Assembly (NCBI GenBank): GCA_018971405.1
Contig: JAGXAX010000070.1
Location: 1 to 7,468 of the forward strand
DNA from: Alphaproteobacteria bacterium
GTDB taxonomy: Bacteria > Pseudomonadota > Alphaproteobacteria > Micavibrionales > UBA2020
Direction: 5' to 3'
Length of the DNA stretch: 7,468 nucleotides
Part shown: piece by piece, positions 5,440-7,468 of the stretch
Layout of the letters: the number at the start of each line of letters is the position of its first letter
Numbering within the stretch: position 1 is the first letter of the stretch
Notes under the pieces: model-generated
What the model was told of the DNA's origin: nothing
Seen by the model: the letters and a program-made list of their open reading frames with translations, nothing else
Databases searched by the model: none
Program-made: the position numbers and the translations under genes

Positions 5440-7351
5440 GGCCGCCGATTTCCACCACGCGGTCGGAGGGGATGTTGTAATAGGCGGCGGCGTTGGAGGC
5501 GTTTTTCTTCAGCCACGCGAAGATCCGCTCGCGCCAGCGGGCGATGCCCGACGGCTCCTCGGTTGAAATCACCGTCTCCTTGCCGAGGAAGAACGACGCC
5601 TGGTGGATGTCGTCGAAATCCATGCCGCGCGCCTGGCACTGGCGCAGCGCGGCGGGCACGTCCGGCTCGTCCTGAAAGCCGGTGTGGAGGTCGAGCTGGT
5701 AGAAGTCGTGACCGAGGTTGTAGACGTGGACGCGGTTCTCCGGCGGCACATAAGGCACCTCCTGCGACCCGACGGTGAAGAAGATGATCCGCTCGTGCAG
5801 GACCTTGTTGTGCTTGAGGTTGTGCAGCAGCGACGCGGGGATGACGTTGTGCAGCCGCGTCATGTAGACGGCGGTGCCGGGCACGCGGATCGGCGGGTTC
5901 TTGTAGATCTCCTTGATGAAGCGCTCGGTCGAGACGGAGGCGCGGGCGACCTTTTCGCTGAGGATGCGCTGGCCGCTCTTCCACGTGGTGAGCAGCGTGA
6001 AGACGACGGAGGCGATCATCAGCGGCACGTAGCCGCCCGAGGCGATCTTCTGCGACGAGGCGGCGAACAAAACGGCATCGACCACGGCGAAGCCGCCCGC
6101 CGTCGCCAGCACGCGCCACCACGGCCAGTGCCACTTGAGGCGCATGACGAAGCTGACCTGTATCGCCGCGATGAACATCGCGCCCGTGACGGCCACGCCG
6201 TAAGCGGCGGCGAGGCCCTCTGACGACTTGAAGATCACGACGACGGCGAGCACCATCGCCAGCAGCATCCAGTTGACAAAGGGAATGTATATCTGCCCCA
6301 TTTCCTTGGCCGAGGTGAAGAATATCCGCATGCGCGGAAGATACCCCAGCATGATCGCCTGACGGGTGAGCGAATAAGCGCCCGAGATGACCGCCTGCGA
6401 GGCGATGACCGTCGCCATCGCGGCGAGGAACAGCAGCGGCACGGAGAGCATCTTCGGCGCCAGCAGGTAGAAGGGGTTCTGGATGGCGGCAGGGTGCAGA
6501 AGCAAAAGCGCGCCCTGCCCGAAATAGTTCAAAATCAGCCCCGGCCAGACGACGGAGAGCCACACGGCGCGGATCGGCTTCGCGCCGAAGTGGCCCATGT
6601 CGGCGTAGAGCGCCTCCGCGCCGGTGACGGACAGCACCGTCGCGCCGAGGCCCAGAAACGCGAGATAGGGGTGGGTGAAGATGAACTTGACCGCGTAAAG
6701 CGGATTGACCGCCTGCAGCACCTGCGGGGCGTGGAGGATTTGCATCAGGCCAAGAACGCCGAGCGTCGAAAACCAGACCAGCATAATCGGCCCGAAAAGA
6801 TTGCCGACCTTGCCAGTGCCGAAGCGCTGCCCCAGAAAAAGCAACGTCAGGATGAACATGGCGAGCGGCAGCTCGATCGTATGCAGGCTCGGCGCGACGA
6901 CCTGAATCCCCTCGATGGCGGAGAGGACCGAGATCGCGGGGGTGATCACGCCGTCGGCGTAAAACAAGCTCCCCGCCATGACGCCGAGCAGCCCCGTCAT
7001 GTAAAACAGCGACGGGCTGGGACGCGTCAGCCTCTGCACCAGCGCGAGCAGAGCGAAGTCCCCGCCTTCGCCCTTGTTGCTCGCCTTCATGACGACCATG
7101 ACGTATTTGACCGTCACGACGATCAAGAGCAGCCAGAAGATCATGGAGAGGAACCGGTAGATATTTTCCGGCGCGACAGGCAGGTTCGTCTGGGTAAAGC
7201 TCTCCTTCAGCGCATAGAGCGGACTCGTCCCGATATCGCCGAAGACGACGCCAAGCGCGCCCAGCGACATCAGGCTGAGGGAACTCGAATGATGCGAGCT
7301 GGCGCGTTCCTGCTCCAGCTTGCGGTTCAGGTGTTCGGAAAGGCTTTGCAT
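5426..7351 (-). CDS. kup: Low-affinity potassium transporter, Kup/HAK/KT family
   Basis: 641 residues from the ATG complementary to 7349-7351. Kup proteins import K+, probably with H+, across the inner membrane. The N-terminal half holds about 12 hydrophobic segments (roughly 28-460). Signatures are LGALGVVFGDIGTSPLYALKE (30-50), NKGEGGDFALLAL (92-104), YADGVITPAISVLSAIEG (131-148), VTGAEALYADMGHFG (242-256), GYLPRM (336-341) and GQIYIPFVNW (352-361). The cytosolic C-terminal domain (about 465-641) has VPGTAVYMT (490-498), LLHNLKHNKVLHER (508-521) and the family-typical end RVVEIGGQYEI. The protein is complete. The frame extends upstream to an ATG at 7462, but those 37 residues are basic and unlike the family. 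The chosen start lacks a good Shine-Dalgarno sequence; AAGGAA lies about 16 bases upstream, too far. An internal ATG at residue 28 is a less likely start. The last codons lie in the tandem repeat. Confidence 0.95.
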   Translation of the reverse strand: MQSLSEHLNRKLEQERASSHHSSSLSLMSLGALGVVFGDIGTSPLYALKESFTQTNLPVAPENIYRFLSMIFWLLLIVVTVKYVMVVMKASNKGEGGDFALLALVQRLTRPSPSLFYMTGLLGVMAGSLFYADGVITPAISVLSAIEGIQVVAPSLHTIELPLAMFILTLLFLGQRFGTGKVGNLFGPIMLVWFSTLGVLGLMQILHAPQVLQAVNPLYAVKFIFTHPYLAFLGLGATVLSVTGAEALYADMGHFGAKPIRAVWLSVVWPGLILNYFGQGALLLLHPAAIQNPFYLLAPKMLSVPLLFLAAMATVIASQAVISGAYSLTRQAIMLGYLPRMRIFFTSAKEMGQIYIPFVNWMLLAMVLAVVVIFKSSEGLAAAYGVAVTGAMFIAAIQVSFVMRLKWHWPWWRVLATAGGFAVVDAVLFAASSQKIASGGYVPLMIASVVFTLLTTWKSGQRILSEKVARASVSTERFIKEIYKNPPIRVPGTAVYMTRLHNVIPASLLHNLKHNKVLHERIIFFTVGSQEVPYVPPENRVHVYNLGHDFYQLDLHTGFQDEPDVPAALRQCQARGMDFDDIHQASFFLGKETVISTEEPSGIARWRERIFAWLKKNASNAAAYYNIPSDRVVEIGGQYEI

Positions 7352-7468
7352 GGGAGATCTTTTATTGTTCCTTGGTTTTTTAACGCGCGGCGCGGTTATT
7401 CGACGCAGCCTGCGCTTTCCCGATTGAAGCACTCCCAAGGGATAACACAATTCTTGATGCAACGCAAA
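7352..7468 (-). promoter_or_regulatory. kup upstream leader region
   Basis: These 117 bases upstream of kup hold no other convincing gene. Two dyads are visible: CGCAG-C-CTGCG (7404-7414), and AACGCGCGGCGCGGTT (7382-7397), which can fold with one bulged base. The second lies just 5' of a run of six A on the kup strand (T at 7376-7381), so it is not a terminator for kup-sense RNA. I see no convincing -35/-10 pair; TGTTAT on the kup strand near the window edge is a candidate -10, and its -35 would fall outside. The kup promoter may lie partly beyond the window. Confidence 0.35.

Noticed and set aside
5134..5778. + strand frame running from dapE through the tandem repeat, with a hydrophobic Phe/Ile/Tyr stretch
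   Set aside because: The hydrophobic segment is only the T-rich repeat read through in shifting phase; both flanks are shadows of dapE and kup.
5394..6563. Second - strand frame overlapping the kup C-terminal half
   Set aside because: Out-of-frame Arg-rich reading of kup, whose own frame has continuous family motifs.

Overview
This window is a GC-rich, gene-dense stretch of bacterial chromosome. Gene content and protein style suggest an alphaproteobacterium: an N-succinyl-type DapD ending in an INELLR motif, a pyrimidine 5'-nucleotidase-type HAD protein directly upstream of dapD-dapE, and a Kup potassium transporter. I cannot place it more finely. Almost all genes are housekeeping or metabolic. 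The only protein of unknown role is the first one.

Layout, left to right. Bases 1-107 are AT-rich (about 33% GC) and hold overlapping inverted repeats and a possible promoter. Six genes then follow on the + strand with very tight spacing: an uncharacterised 405-residue protein with an LPD7-like core and a lysine/alanine/proline-rich tail (108-1325); a ferredoxin-less flavin/NAD(P)H oxidoreductase (1361-2074); recR (2095-2688); a HAD phosphatase of the pyrimidine 5'-nucleotidase type (2688-3347); dapD (3377-4216); and dapE (from 4227 or 4221 to 5354). Gaps run from a 1-base overlap to 35 bases, so one operon is plausible, though recR may have its own promoter. On the - strand, kup (5426-7351) converges on dapE. 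The 71 bases between the two stop codons are mostly a 16-bp tandem repeat that overlaps the end of kup. Bases 7352-7468 are the kup leader.

Function. DapD and DapE catalyse two steps of the succinylase branch of meso-diaminopimelate/lysine synthesis, which feeds peptidoglycan. RecR acts in RecFOR recombinational repair. The HAD protein probably dephosphorylates pyrimidine nucleotides or related phosphates. The reductase probably passes electrons from NAD(P)H through a flavin. Kup imports potassium at the inner membrane.

I found no tRNA, rRNA, CRISPR array, insertion sequence or phage gene, and no evidence of a complete new system. The points most worth a second look are the unknown first protein, the tandem repeat made from the kup 3' end, and the unusual start region of the reductase.
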